From NCBI GenBank assembly GCA_038496445.1, contig JALMLS010000310.1, positions 339,023 through 403,022 of the forward strand: a stretch of 64,000 nucleotides of DNA, given 5' to 3'. How positions within the stretch are numbered: the first letter of the stretch is position 1; each line of letters opens with the position of its first letter. Below, in pieces: positions 1-11,316 of this stretch. The notes under the pieces were generated by a model. The model ran no database searches, was not told the origin of the DNA, and saw only the letters and a program-made list of their open reading frames with translations. This DNA is from Trichosphaerium sp. ATCC 40318 (Eukaryota > Discosea > Flabellinia > Trichosidae). Made by a program: the position numbers and the translations under genes.

Positions 1-1358
1 CACATTTTTTTTTCAAGTTTTGTTTGTGGAATTACTCTTTTTTTTTTTTGTGGTAAATTTTGTTTTGTTTTCATACCTTATAAACAACGTCAAATGTTGG
101 TAAACCAAAAGCAAACTGAACAACAGTTACTTTTTCTTCTATACAAACATCCAAATGCTCATGATAATGAGGGAACATTGGTGTATCATAATCGCGCTTC
201 ATCCTCTTATTAGGTCTTTCAGCAAGCGTCGCTATAAGAAAGAAACACATAAGTACACAATAATGGCAACTAAATAAAACTAGAAGCTCGTTCACGAGCT
301 TAAAAAAAATGTGATAACCGACAGCAAACAACAAAATTTACGTAAAAACCGGTAAAGCGTAAAAAAAGGGAGCGCGAACCGGAGCGTTCTTGAGGGTTGT
401 AATACGTACGTTGTGCATCCATGTAACGAACAACACCTTTACCGTTATTATCCCTACAAGCTCTTTTTGTAGGTGCATGAGCATGACGAACATCAAAGTC
501 ATTATCATTGCCATTTGCAAGGTCAATTTTACCAAGCAATTGCTTTATATTAAAAATCTTTTCGTCCATTCCAACCATATCTCTTGCGTCTCTTTCATAT
601 GGTACAAGCAAATTTACACCGAATGGCTAAAACGGAGTTTAAGAACTACAGAAAAGTGCATAAGGAGAAATTGATTTTTTTTGTTGTAATTTTTTTCCGA
701 TAAAAAGGCAAAATTCTCATCTCCATACGGTGGAATTTGAATAAAAACCACTCTCATACGTTTAAAACATAGGTTTTTGTTTGTATGATGGGTTATAGTA
801 TAATACACAGACTTGGAATTGAGAATCGGATAAACACACCCAGAAAGAAAACTATACGCTAAAACCAAGTCGTACCTTCTTTGTTAACGCTTTAATTTGT
901 CTTATATTTGATCGGAGCTCGTCAGGCGACAAAATGCCTGCTCCAAATATTCCTAATCCGCCAGCGTTTGAAACAGCGGCAACGAGCTGTGGTGTGCCCA
1001 TTAGTTCATTCTACATGGTGTTAACTTTACACTCTTCGTTTTCGTTTAATCGCAGAAAAAGGGCGTTTACAATTCTACCCACCGGCAACGCAACGCAGAG
1101 TGCGTTGACAATTGCAATCAAACGTCAATTGAACGCAGATTGTTGTGGAATACAACAACAAGTTGTTCGTAAGTTCGAGAGAGCAAATTTTACGCAATGA
1201 GTTTGTTATACCGTATTATACGGTGTTTGACGTACTGTTATTGCCTGATTCATTGGTGCTAGTATTATTGGGTATTCAACGCCCAGTAGCTCTGAAACAC
1301 GCGTCTTAGGCCATGTGCGAAGCCCGCGAGGCACATTAGCTTGTGTTGAGGTGGTCAT
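1..1358 (-). CDS. Nitronate monooxygenase (2-nitropropane dioxygenase family), partial at the left edge
   Basis: This is an FMN-dependent TIM-barrel enzyme that oxidises alkyl nitronates. Exon 1 (1358 to about 1236) reads VSELLGVEYPIILAPMN, the family N-terminal strand and loop. Exon 2 (about 1010-876) reads LVAAVSNAGGLGIFGAG, the glycine-rich FMN phosphate-binding segment. Exon 3 starts at 626 with PFGVNLLVP, the usual 'PFGvNLfvP' block. Exon 4 (about 226-84) has LDVCIEEKVTVVQFAFGLP, matching the 'vileekvpvvSftfGlp' strand. The exon 3 donor is uncertain. The start chosen is the only ATG in frame ahead of the first family motif. The gene leaves the window at base 1 inside an intron, so the catalytic His region and C-terminus are not seen. 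Family assignment is firm; activity is inferred. Confidence 0.88.
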
Positions 1359-2109
1359 TAACAAAAATATGAGCTAATGCGTTGTTATCCTACTTAGCAT
1401 CGTATAATGCAACGCGAACTGCAATCATTTAATACGCAGTCGTAACTTAAAAAAACCGCGCTTAACGTACAAACCCGGCTGCAAGCCCCTTAAACTACGC
1501 GCTTGACGCTACTACCTTCACGAACGAGCAGTGTACGGAGTACAGTTTACGCTCGTAACCGCGTAACGGATGTCGGAAGAATTTCTGTACTAGACTCTCA
1601 ATACGCTTTAAACACGCTCCTTTACATGACATATCGTATTTTCTATGCTAGATATTACGGTGTATGCTCATTCTTACACTTCTCAACTTTTTTTATGTAA
1701 AATTGGTAAGTTTTTCCGAAAATTTACAACGGCTTTTGAACTTAGAACGGTTTTTTGTCAAGTTGTACAACCACTTGCTGGTACACATTGAAGGAGTTTC
1801 AATTAAATCAAAAAAATGCACACAAAAACGGGGAAATTAAAAAACTTTGCCCAAATCAGCTTACCATACTATCTATAATACCGCTGTAGCTAGTTGCTCG
1901 CGTGTACGGATTTTTTCTGCAACAATGCTGCGTTTAGTCAGGGTGAGGCGTATTTGCGTTCACAACGCTGGTGCCGTTTGGGAAACAGTATATATTGCTT
2001 GCTGGCGAAAAGTTTTTGAGTTTGGTCTAAGCGAGCAAGGAGGCTGACTTAGGACTGTTTGAGGTTTTTTTCAGTTTACACCTAAACTCTTTTGTTTTTG
2101 CTTGTAATA
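1359..2109. other. Intergenic region between divergent genes
   Basis: This 751-base spacer separates the starts of the nitronate monooxygenase (-) and the PARP gene (+), so it must hold both promoters. Short open frames exist (for example 1503-1700 and 1847-2047). They lack splice-supported extensions and recognisable protein motifs. I see no tRNA or repeat here. Confidence 0.5.
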
Positions 2110-4517
2110 ATGTGGCAGTGGAGTGACGATGCTGGTGGGTGGAGGGATTATGATAAAGAGAGAAACAAAATTATTGAAACGGCGTTTCAAGCGAAACAGC
2201 CTTCAGCAGCTTTAACAATCAATGGAAACGCGTATAACGTTGTTTTTCAAAAAAAGGTGCTTATGAGAGTCCTCTGGGAGGAGTTCCTATCAAACCACTT
2301 TAAAATCATGTAATTACGCCTATTTAGATACGTCAAGTCCGTGTTGATGATAGTTTTTACTACAGAGACGTTCGTCGGTTAGTAGAGCAGGTAGGAACTA
2401 GAGGAAACAAAAAATAAACGTGATTTAAATAATTAAAGGCTGTAGGGTGAGAAGACTGTTGTGTGGGTAGACGACAACCCTCACAACAATGAAGGCCTTG
2501 TAAATGAAATTACAGCATCAGGTACTTAAAAAATTATGTTTCGCACGTGACTAACAAATTGTCCAGGTATTAAAGTAGTTCAGTTAAAATCAACTTGTGA
2601 AGCAATAAAGTACTTTCAACGCGATGATCTCAACACAGAAAATATGCGTGTTGTAAGTGATATGGCACGTGATGAGTTTAGTCCATCTTCAGACCGTAAA
2701 GAGATGATTACCACTGCTGGTGTTTTGCTTGCAAGACGTTTAGCTGTAGAACTTGACGTTGACGTATGCACTTTGTATTTTTTTTACTCTTCGATTTACT
2801 CAGTTTTGAAAGATACCTTACTTGATTTTTACTGGTGACTACTGGCAAGATATTATTAAAGAAAGATGGCCATTCATTAGATCATGCACTACAACACAAG
2901 AATGTAGGGATTTCATTACCTTCAAAGACTTGAGCCTTAGCGGTTTAGTAACGAACTTTGAAATGTGTATGTGCTTTAAAAAAAACAATAAGAGAAGCAC
3001 AACTAACACGATTTTAGACAGAGATCCAACCAGGAATGATAAAGAAGATTATCCATCATATTGGACACCATTCAGAGTAATTAAAACCGAAAACTAGCAC
3101 TCCACTTTGAACTAAAAGACTTTTTTAGGAACATGCTGATGTAGTAATCGACAACGCAACTGAAGAGTTTAAGTGTATAGATAGATTAATGAATGGAACT
3201 TTGAAGAAAAATCACGCGTATGGTGCGTACAGACGTGTGCCAAATGACTTACACCTCTACTTTTTTTGTTGATATTAACACGTGCAACCAAAACAGGCAA
3301 GTTAAACAACACGTTTCCATCAAAATATAAAGTGACACGTGTTGTTCGTCTGCAAGATGTAATGCAATGGAAGTTATATAATGTTCAGAGAGAGAAAATG
3401 CAAAGACAGCATAAAAAATACAGAGATACTCCAGGTACACCAACAAACATATCACCATCTGTTTAACAATTTCAAAAAAGGTTACAAAGAGACTTGCAAA
3501 CTACTTCGAGATAATCCTATCGAGACATCAAAATATAGCCAACAAGATATGAATAAAGATATAAGAGAAGTATACTTATTCCACGGAACAAATATATCAA
3601 CTACAATGAAGATAAAGGACCTTGGTTTTGATAACCGCGTTGGCAAAGTATCAGGTAAAATCAACTTTTTGATGTTTTTTGGATTTCTTGGTTCGAACGC
3701 TTAGATCCAATGCTCTTTAACGCACCAGCAATATTTTAAAAACCTATATACAAGATTAAAGCATCCGCACTGTATTTCCTAAGCGTCTTTACAATAAACC
3801 ACGTGACTAATGTTATTTATTAAAGGTATGTTCGGCGGAGGCGCATACTTTGCAGACGTTTCTAGTAAGGTAAGTCTAGCATTATATTAAATGATCACAA
3901 GTCAAATTAAACTAAATATACCCAACAGTCAGCACAGTATATACCTTGTTCTACTTGTGAAGGAGGCAACTACTTTAATAAAAAAAGGTGCACTTGCACG
4001 TGCAAAGAGGATCAAAAGGTACACAAGAAAAGAAAATACTAACCACAGCTACATTCAAAGAGAGCGTGGGCTATTACGAATACTAAATGAGGTGCTAGGA
4101 TTTGTGTATGATTGTTTCAAGGGTTTTACTTGGAGACTTTCATCTCGTTAAGAAGTACGATGAAAAGACATATAAAGGAACTACAAAGCATCCTGTGCGT
4201 ATATTGACGTGCTTTTTAGCATCTATAAATAAAGATGACGTTCATTAACGGAAAAAAAAACTAAAGCAAGCGTTAGGTTCGTCGTCCTCCTAACAAAGAG
4301 GGTTTAAATGGTATCACGTATGACTCTGTAGTCGCTGAGAGAAAGGAATGGGACGGATGTGTTGAATGGAGGGAGTTCGTGATTTACGACAGGTGCGTCG
4401 AATTGACGTGCTTTTTTTTTTGTTTTAGCGTAATTTATAGCGTCAACGCACTCACCGAAATGCTGTAGGAACCAGGCTTACGCCGAATACCTCGTTTATT
4501 ACAAACGAGTTTTGTAG
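2110..4517 (+). CDS. WWE / receiver-like / PARP catalytic domain protein (ADP-ribosyltransferase)
   Basis: About ten exons give one continuous protein. The N-terminus starts MWQWSDDAGGWRDY, a WWE domain (an ADP-ribose or ubiquitin-system binding module). Next comes a receiver/TIR-like Rossmann domain with VVWVDDNPHNNEGLVNEI, then VVSDMARDEF and PYLIFTGDYW (exons 2446-2521, 2567-2763 and 2813-3076). The PARP catalytic domain begins near YPSYWTPF. It carries LFHGTN (His of the triad), MFGGGAYFAD (Tyr) and EFVIYD (Glu), an H-Y-E triad typical of enzymes able to make poly-ADP-ribose. A cysteine cluster, PCSTCEGG then CTCTC (about 3928-4018), sits where tankyrases have a small zinc site. A small exon (LHSKRA), ending at a gtgggc donor, restores the frame before VLLGDFHLV. 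The stop is TAG at 4515-4517. Exon junctions are by eye; the domain calls are strong. Confidence 0.88.
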
Positions 4518-5014
4518 CGTTTCAAATACGTCTTGAATGTTTTCTTAAAGTAGTACTAGATTCAAGGATAACAAATATACCATTGTTTAAACGATAAAAC
4601 GTAAAGTAACGTAAATTTTGAACCTTCTTTTTTTTTTTTCTTTATTACGGTAAACTACTTTTGTCTTCATGGAAACTACCAAACGACACATTCCTAAACT
4701 CCTAATGCCCCTAAATAATCAATTAAACATTACTACTAACAAAAAGGAGGTTGCTCAAATGAGGTTTTTCGGGTGAAATGCGAATTCGACATGCAAACCT
4801 AAATTTAGAAACCAGGTCAAAACCACTTACAGAAATTAGATATCACAAGACCTTAGTACCAATTTTAGCCTTGTACACACCCTCACTCATAATATTATAC
4901 CAAAAAAGCCTGTTTTGATCATAAAACAAGTTCACAAACTCACCAACCGTCGCAACAGGCTAGAATCATTTTATTTATTGTATTAACGCGTGGATACAAA
5001 CGTACTGCTTTAAA
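4518..5014. other. Intergenic region
   Basis: This is the spacer between the PARP stop and the C2-Rab start on the same strand. It is AT-rich with poly-T runs and no open frame with coding character. It presumably holds the PARP 3' end and the C2-Rab promoter. I see nothing else in it. Confidence 0.45.
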
Positions 5015-7127
5015 ATGTATCACAAGAAGATATTCAGTGGCGGTGGACGCGTTGGGCGTATAAAACACACGTCAGTAGACGCCGAATACCACAGTGCAGA
5101 CAAAATATATGCTATCAAAAGAAAGGCGAAAAGAAAGACTGTATCGGCACAAAGAAGAAAACTACCTTCATATATACTCACAGTAATAGTACAGCAAGGC
5201 GTTAACCTAATGGCAAAGGACTCAAACGGTACGGTCGGAGTGTAGTAACAATATTTCTCCATGATTTTCTTGTATTGCGTTTTTCGGGGTTTTTTGCAAC
5301 CTTTACTGATTTTAAAATAGGGCTGAGTGATCCTTTTGTTAAGCTATCAGTTGGTGCTATTAAATACAAGACAGCGATTATCAAAAAATCATTAAATCCA
5401 GTTTGGAAAACTGCTTTTTTTACATTGTGCGTACAAAATACAGACTTGCATCTTTTCCGCTACCGCTTTTTGACGCTTATAAATTACTAATTCATTCTCT
5501 TTTAGCGAACTTGAAAAGTTAGTAGGATCTCTATGCTTTACTGTTTATGATTTTGATAACTTTTCTCGAAACGACTTTATGGTACGTTTTTTTTTGTTGT
5601 TGTGCAATTACAATCACACGTGCTCTAATTGTTGGAGCTTTTCAAATTTATTTGTCTCCTAATATTAATAAAAAGGGAGAATATATAATCCCTTTGGAGA
5701 AAGTGAGACAATACCAAGGTGTACGTTATCTACACCTTCTTTCAAGATCAGGACAAAAAAATCAAGGATATGGTCAGCTTAAGGTAAAAATCAAGCTTGA
5801 TGGTTCTGCAGATCCGGAACCTATCCCAGAGATGACCCCTAAAAGACCAACACGTAAACTGCAGCTTTTACCAAAAGCACACATAGATGCAAAGAAGAAA
5901 AAGAAAAAAAGAAGAACCAGACCAAAAAAGAAGAAAAGTACTCCACGTGAAATGTTCAAAGCACAAACCGCAGTGAACATGACTGTACGATCTTCGCTAG
6001 AGTTCAAAGGTACTATATATACTACATTTTAAGTACCATGAGGCTTATGCTGGGGGTCTTAGTACTGTTTGTCGGAGACTACGCTGTTGGGAAGTCAACT
6101 TTGTGTCAAGTTTTAAACAACGAGATAAATGCAGCTGAGCTACCAACGGCAAAGCCGACTGTTGGTCAGGATTTTTATGTTAAAAAGTACGTGGGCAATC
6201 CTATAAATAGAAGTAACACTCTAAGACCGTTACCTAGGTATTTCGTTTACAATAAGTTTATAACCGTTCGTATCGTGGATACAGGTATACACTTTTTTTT
6301 TTCCTTTGTTTTCGTTTTGTAGTTACTAACCTACTTCTCCTAGCTGGTCAAGAGCGATTTAAGGCAATGTGCCAACAATTTTATAGAGGAGCACATGGCG
6401 CTGTAGTAATGTATGATATAACCCGCCTTGACTCTTTCGACAACGCCAGAAAGTACGGAAAAAACAATACAACGAGCTTTTTTTGTTGCGCTGCTTTAGG
6501 CTAACATTCCTTTCCAAAGTTGGATAACTGACGTGAGAGCTTATTCTGGAAATCCGTTGATACAAATTTTGCTAATTGGGAATAAGGTATGCAGTTTTAT
6601 TGAAAGAGTGACGCGAGACTTTTAACCTTTTTTTCTTCTTATTAAGTTATTAGAGTGATATGGCAAATAAACGTCAAGTTCCTTCTGAACGTGCAAAGAG
6701 ATTTGCACGTGAATGGCATATTAATTTTGTAGAAACAAGTAGTTTATCTCATGCTGCAGCAGAAATAACCTTTGATGTGGTACTGCAAGGTAGGTTTTTT
6801 AACTATTTATATCTTGTTTTCTAACTGTTTTTTTTCTGTTTAGATATTTGGTCTTTGTATAGTAAGATCGGTCTTCACGCCTTAAATCCTCAAGAAATGC
6901 ATATGGATAGGGCTGCATATGACGTATCAATGATGTCTTCGGAGGCTTTGGAGTTGTCTTTTTCAGACGATGAAGATAACTTGCCAGCGTTCCGTGGTCC
7001 TAGCCTACCTGAGGCTCCTCCTTCTCGGTTTTGGCATCCTAGACCAGAGACTACAAACGCACTTGTTGTAAAAAATACGCCTGAAAAAGAAGAGGAAGTT
7101 CAGTATGTCAAGTGCTGCGCAAACTAA
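5015..7127 (+). CDS. C2 domain - Rab-type small GTPase fusion
   Basis: The N-terminal half is a C2 domain, normally a Ca2+/phospholipid-binding module. It reads ILTVIVQQGVNLMAKD, LSDPFVKLSVG, KKSLNPVW and TVYDFDNFSRNDF. A lysine-rich linker follows (IDAKKKKKKRRTRPKKKK). The C-terminal half is a Ras-superfamily GTPase close to Rab. It has P-loop GDYAVGKST, G3 DTAGQERF, G4 GNKSDM and G5 ETSS, with QFYRGAHGAVVMYDIT between. An acidic tail ends in KCCAN, which fits a CCxx double-geranylgeranylation signal. Introns join in phase, for example NG|LSDP, FK|VLFVGDY and GNK|SDM. The acceptor near 5637 before AFQIYLSP is not clean. The protein probably marks membranes both by C2 lipid binding and by Rab prenylation. 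Membrane compartment and effectors are unknown. Confidence 0.85.
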
Positions 7128-7345
7128 CTTATTTCAAAAAAAAAAAAAAAGAACTGTACACAAAAAAAGATTGTAAATATTAGTCTGTTCACGTTATTTA
7201 GCGGTAGCGAGTACAATGAAAATTGCGTTCTCAGTTGCATTACCATTTCCACTTCACAACCTGAAGTATTGTCACGTGATAATGACTTATAGAACTCAAA
7301 AACTACCTTAACGAATTTTTGAGATATCGCCTGCCAAAAACCAGC

Positions 7346-9267
7346 ATGTCGCTGGAAAAAGGCAAGCAAGGGCTGCAAATAGCCCAGCAAAATCTTACAT
7401 CTATTGTGAAACAAGATAAGCATGGTACAACATACCAGGGAGAGGACTATTCTCGCCAATTACTACACGAACAAACAAGTAATGCAACTCCTGCGTTCGT
7501 ATACACAACAACCGCTCCGCCTGTACGATCATTTGCCCGTGAGGCGCTTTTGAGTCACCACTACCAAAATCAGCCGTTCTTTGACCACAACTTCACCAAT
7601 TGAATCAAAAGTTACCTTACGTACACTACATGTATTTACACGAAAATAGATTGCGTCAGGACACCCAGAAACAATGGTTGGCGGTAACTTATCATTAGGA
7701 GGTCAGCAAGGTGGTTTCCCGCACAATACAGCGTACAATCAACATGCAGCGCCAAGTACGCCAATTCTTCATTTCTCTATTCTTAACGGCCTGTTTCAGC
7801 ACAACTCCTTACCCATCAATACCCTACAACAGTACGTGGTTGTATTATTACCGTGACAAGTATCTAAAATCGCTTGCTGGCCTTATTTTGTTAGTTTTCT
7901 TCTTTTATCTAAAAATCTTTAGATTGCAGAAGACACAATGCCTTTAAACCCAATTGATGATACAGCAGCTATGGATGATGGTACGTTAAACTATATTCTT
8001 GCTGTGTTTGCGTTATTTAATGGTTTGGTGGTTAGAACTGAGCGCAAAACAACGAAAGAAAAAAAAACAAGAGAATCAAAAAAAATTGATCATGATTTTT
8101 CTTCGTGCTACGACTAAACAGACTGATGAAGCGCGGAATGTGGTATCTTGTCAAGAACAGAAACGCCCTCCTCTAGATAAAGCTAAATTATTCGGCATAT
8201 TCAGCCGTAACGTATGCGCAACATTTTTAGGGTTTTTTTTCAGTTTTCTAAAGGTTTTAGTTTCGTACTACACCTGAAATCTCCAAATCTGTTTTCTGGC
8301 GATACACTAAACAGGTATACACAAATAAGGCTGTTCATAAGGATAGGAAAACAGGTGGATACAAAGGTACGAAAGATTTTGTGAAAATGAAAAAAAAAAT
8401 ACCAAATGATCATTTTGACATTTATGTGACATCCTTGTTTTGTTTGACTTTTTTCGCTGTAATTTTGCTTACCTGTTTAAAAGGTTTCAGTGGGTTATGT
8501 TTTCGTAACCCAACGGATCCTCATGACTTGAATTTGATGCGTGACCATCTAACAAGAATAACGGCTTTTCTTGGCACTACTAAAGAGCAAGTGATTGCTG
8601 ACGTCATTGCTGCTGCACAGTCTCATGCAATGAAACAAGAACAGGGTGCAAGACGTACATATGGTAGTGGCGTGCGCCAAAAGCGCCAACATTCTGCTAT
8701 GGAATCTTACGATGAGATGGTAAGCTCGTTTTTCTCTTCACTGAATATTCTGTTGGACTCTTTTTTAATTTATTTCACCAGGAAGAGCCTGAATACAAAA
8801 GACAAAGAGTTGATGATTACGAGGGAATATCTGCTGCGCGTGCGCATCAATTAAGACAGCTTTTAACACCGACAGCACTCGAAGGACTAAAGTACAAAAA
8901 ATTCAGACACAATTCCTGTTTTGGTTTCTTACGGGTTTTACGTTAGGCTTTTAAATGATCCAAATATAGTCGCCGCTTTGCGAAGTTATAAAGAGGAGCT
9001 TGACCCCTCTGGTAATCTTCTCATACCAGAAACTAATAATGTGCCCCAACAGGAGCCTATGCGCGATCTAGGGCCTCAAATGGCTCAGACGTTATTGGAT
9101 ATGCAACAAGGTACAGATAGCGTGTTTTTTTTAGTGACGCAAGTTGCGAATTTACCTTTTTTGGTAATAACCCAAAATCTAACCTCTGTTAAGGTCAAAT
9201 CAACAACACAACACAAGCACCTCTTATACCAGAGGTTGTTGACTCGAGTTCAAAGCAACAGACATGA
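7346..9267 (+). CDS. Unrecognised multi-exon protein with Q/H-rich N-terminus and basic segment
   Basis: No family is recognised. Reading frames join through short introns from about ATG 7346 (MSLEKGKQGLQIAQQNL) to TGA 9265-9267. The N-terminal third is rich in Q, N, H, G and P (GGQQGGFPHNTAYNQHAAPS). A basic segment follows (LSAKQRKKKKQENQKK), then a conserved-looking core (FRTTPEISKSVFWRYTKQV; LCFRNPTDPHDLNLMRDHL; TTKEQVIADVIAAAQSHAM). A second basic patch reads VRQKRQHSAM, and the tail is rich in P and Q. Low-complexity arms plus basic patches suggest a nuclear protein, but that is inference. The first intron boundaries around 7500-7670 are uncertain. The exact start is the first ATG with coding character, 219 bases after the C2-Rab stop. 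Confidence 0.6.
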
Positions 9268-9625
9268 TTTTAAAGCCTATTAAGCGAGTTAATCGAAGAA
9301 ATAATAATAGTATCAAAAAAAAACTTGGTAGCTACTTATTAATGCAAGACAAAAGAGTCACATCGTAAAGAGGCGTGTAGGAAAAGAAGGAGAAGAAAGA
9401 TTCACAACTAAAAAAAAAAATTGCCTTATTGTAAAAAAGGAAGTGACTTATTCATATCGCGTTATCGGTTTTTTTTTTGTAACAACGCACAACACGGATT
9501 TTATAAAAAAAGCTACCTCACGTTCTTATTGTGGCTATGATAAAAACGTAAAACGTTCATCCCCAAGCGGCGGAAGTTTCACGCAAAGAATTGTTTTTTT
9601 GTGTAGATAAAGAATTGGATTTGTG
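9268..9625. other. Intergenic region
   Basis: This 358-base spacer lies between two plus-strand genes. It has several A/T homopolymer runs and no supported open frame. It presumably carries a 3' UTR and the promoter of the next gene. Confidence 0.4.
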
Positions 9626-10857
9626 ATGCAAGATTATGAGTTTACAGCAATAACGGACGCTTTTGATGTTTTTGAAGATTCAACAGACGCTTTTCACAAA
9701 TCTCTCTGTATGTTCGATGATACACGATTTTCATACCCTGAGAGGCGTGAGAAGTGTACTACAAAACGGAGACGCGCCACAAACTCGTACGAGAATGAAA
9801 GGGTACATAAAACGCGAAGCTGTAGAGATTTGAGTACAGGGTACGTATATTTAGACGAACATATCTTTTTTATTCTAATGGAAAAAAATAGGCAGAGGCA
9901 AAACAAATTGCCCAAAACGGCTCGTCGCCGTCAAAATCGTGAGAGAGCGGCAACAACAAATCGTAGACGTAGAAGGCTTAGTTCTGATAAAAAAAGAAAA
10001 TATCCACCTCAAAATCGTTCTCTTCGCACTAGGCGTAGTTCACGTAGTTTCGATGGGTTCCTAAACGCTGAAGAAGAGACTAGAGAGGAAGATGTGGCAG
10101 CAACATACGTCAGATGGCCCAAACAAAGAAAAGTATTATCAGCCAGTGCTACACCACGTATGAACAAATCACGCGCCACTGGACGACCCCAAGCATCATC
10201 ACGTAAGGGAAGGACACCCAAACGGCCGAAATCACGATCGCGCAGTAATTCACCAAAACCTTCGAAGAGAAAATATGCCACTAAACAGCGCGCAAGCTCA
10301 TCTCCTGGACGATTTAAAGCGGTCTTTACAAATATAACACGTTTTTTAAGTCCAAGGCGATACAGACGTCACAGAGCAGTCTCAACGCCTACTACAATCA
10401 AAGAAGAACGTGAAGAAGAAAACCATGAAGAAAGTAAAATCACGGCAAGCGTGCGCCGATCTCGAAGTGCTGGCGATATCCGCGCTCAGAGGCGCCAAGA
10501 TGGCCTCGTACCTATAGTAGTGCAGCAAATTGGGAGGACATCACCAAGAACACATCACGTTAGTAATTACCGTAAAACTAACCACCTGACGATGAACTCG
10601 GTTCCCCGCAGGCCTAGGCGGCGTAAATCAATAATACGTAGACCCACGCGTGAGTCTGGGCCTCTATCACTTGATTTGAAGTCTGTAAGTAGAAGCAATA
10701 CGCTAGGTACCTTTTACAAACAAATCTTTCTTTTCTTATTGTTTATTAAGGTCCTATACGTGTAAAACAATCACCTAGAAGAACATTCAGCCCAGCAGAG
10801 GCATTTTTTAGCTTTGAGTCACTGCAGAGGATGGAAATACATAATTTACACGTTTAA
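9626..10857 (+). CDS. Highly basic, Arg/Ser-rich disordered protein
   Basis: The frame from ATG 9626 (an upstream GTG at 9623 is not used) encodes about 390 residues. They are dominated by Arg, Lys, Ser and Thr, with repeated RRR, RSRS and SPR patches such as KRPKSRSRSNSPKPSKRK. The first 60 residues are acidic and aromatic (QDYEFTAITDAFDVFEDSTD). An in-frame 51-base intron (gtacgt...aatag) is likely near 9840. A second intron near 10706-10750 leads to a last exon ending FFSFESLQRMEIHNLHV, stop 10855-10857. RS dipeptides and SP sites suggest a phosphorylated nuclear or RNA/DNA-binding protein. No RRM or other domain is visible, so it is not a classical SR splicing factor. Function unknown. 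Confidence 0.65.
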
Positions 10858-11316
10858 ACATAAAAACAAAATAATCAATGGTGTGCTTGACGTTAAAATA
10901 CTACTTGTCTCACCTCTAGTAGAATGTAAGAATAAATGTAGAATAAAAAAAATGTAAATATACAAAATGAACACTCGTTTTCGTTCAAGTTCGCAACTGA
11001 CTAGTTTGGAACATTGTTCTTCAAGTTATGGTGTTACGTTGTAAGCAGTAGTTCAACTCTACGAAGGCAGTCCCTGCAGACAGTCAATTGCCTTGATTAG
11101 TAAAAAGGAACTTACTAATCAGGTAATTGCCAGGTCAACCGTTTTCGCCCATGTTTTAGAAAAGCGTACAACAAAGCCGGAGTGTGCCATCTTGAGGTTA
11201 AAAGGCGTTCATTGTTCTTGTATTAGTGGCAAAGAGGCGGAGAATTGCTCCCAATGGCAACAAAACGCAAAGCATGCGTTTTAATCATATAGTAGTCCTA
11301 TTTAACAACTATATAG
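10858..11316. other. Intergenic region containing an imperfect inverted repeat
   Basis: This spacer lies ahead of the MORN-2 gene. It contains the inverted repeat listed separately. The 11093-11284 open frame encodes no recognisable protein and overlaps that repeat, so I do not call it a gene. Confidence 0.4.
11085..11130. repeat. Imperfect inverted repeat, about 20-base arms
   Basis: The inner arms GATTAGTAA (11095-11103) and TTACTAATC (11112-11120) are perfect complements around an 8-base loop. Pairing continues outward imperfectly through the CAATTGCC / GGTAATTGC flanks. It could be a transcript hairpin or the remnant of a small mobile element. No second copy was noticed. Confidence 0.6.

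Noticed and set aside
934-1200. Plus-strand open frame of 88 codons
   Set aside because: It is antisense to nitronate monooxygenase exon 2 (GGLGIFGAG motif) and to its intron; the minus strand is the real coding strand.
4019-4130. Apparent stop in the PARP catalytic domain
   Set aside because: A small exon ending at a gtgggc donor (LHSKRA) followed by VLLGDFHLV solves the phase, so the gene is intact.
7124-7459. Minus-strand 111-codon frame
   Set aside because: It is hydrophobic shadow sequence antisense to the 5' part of the plus-strand gene, with a poly-Phe end from a poly-A run.
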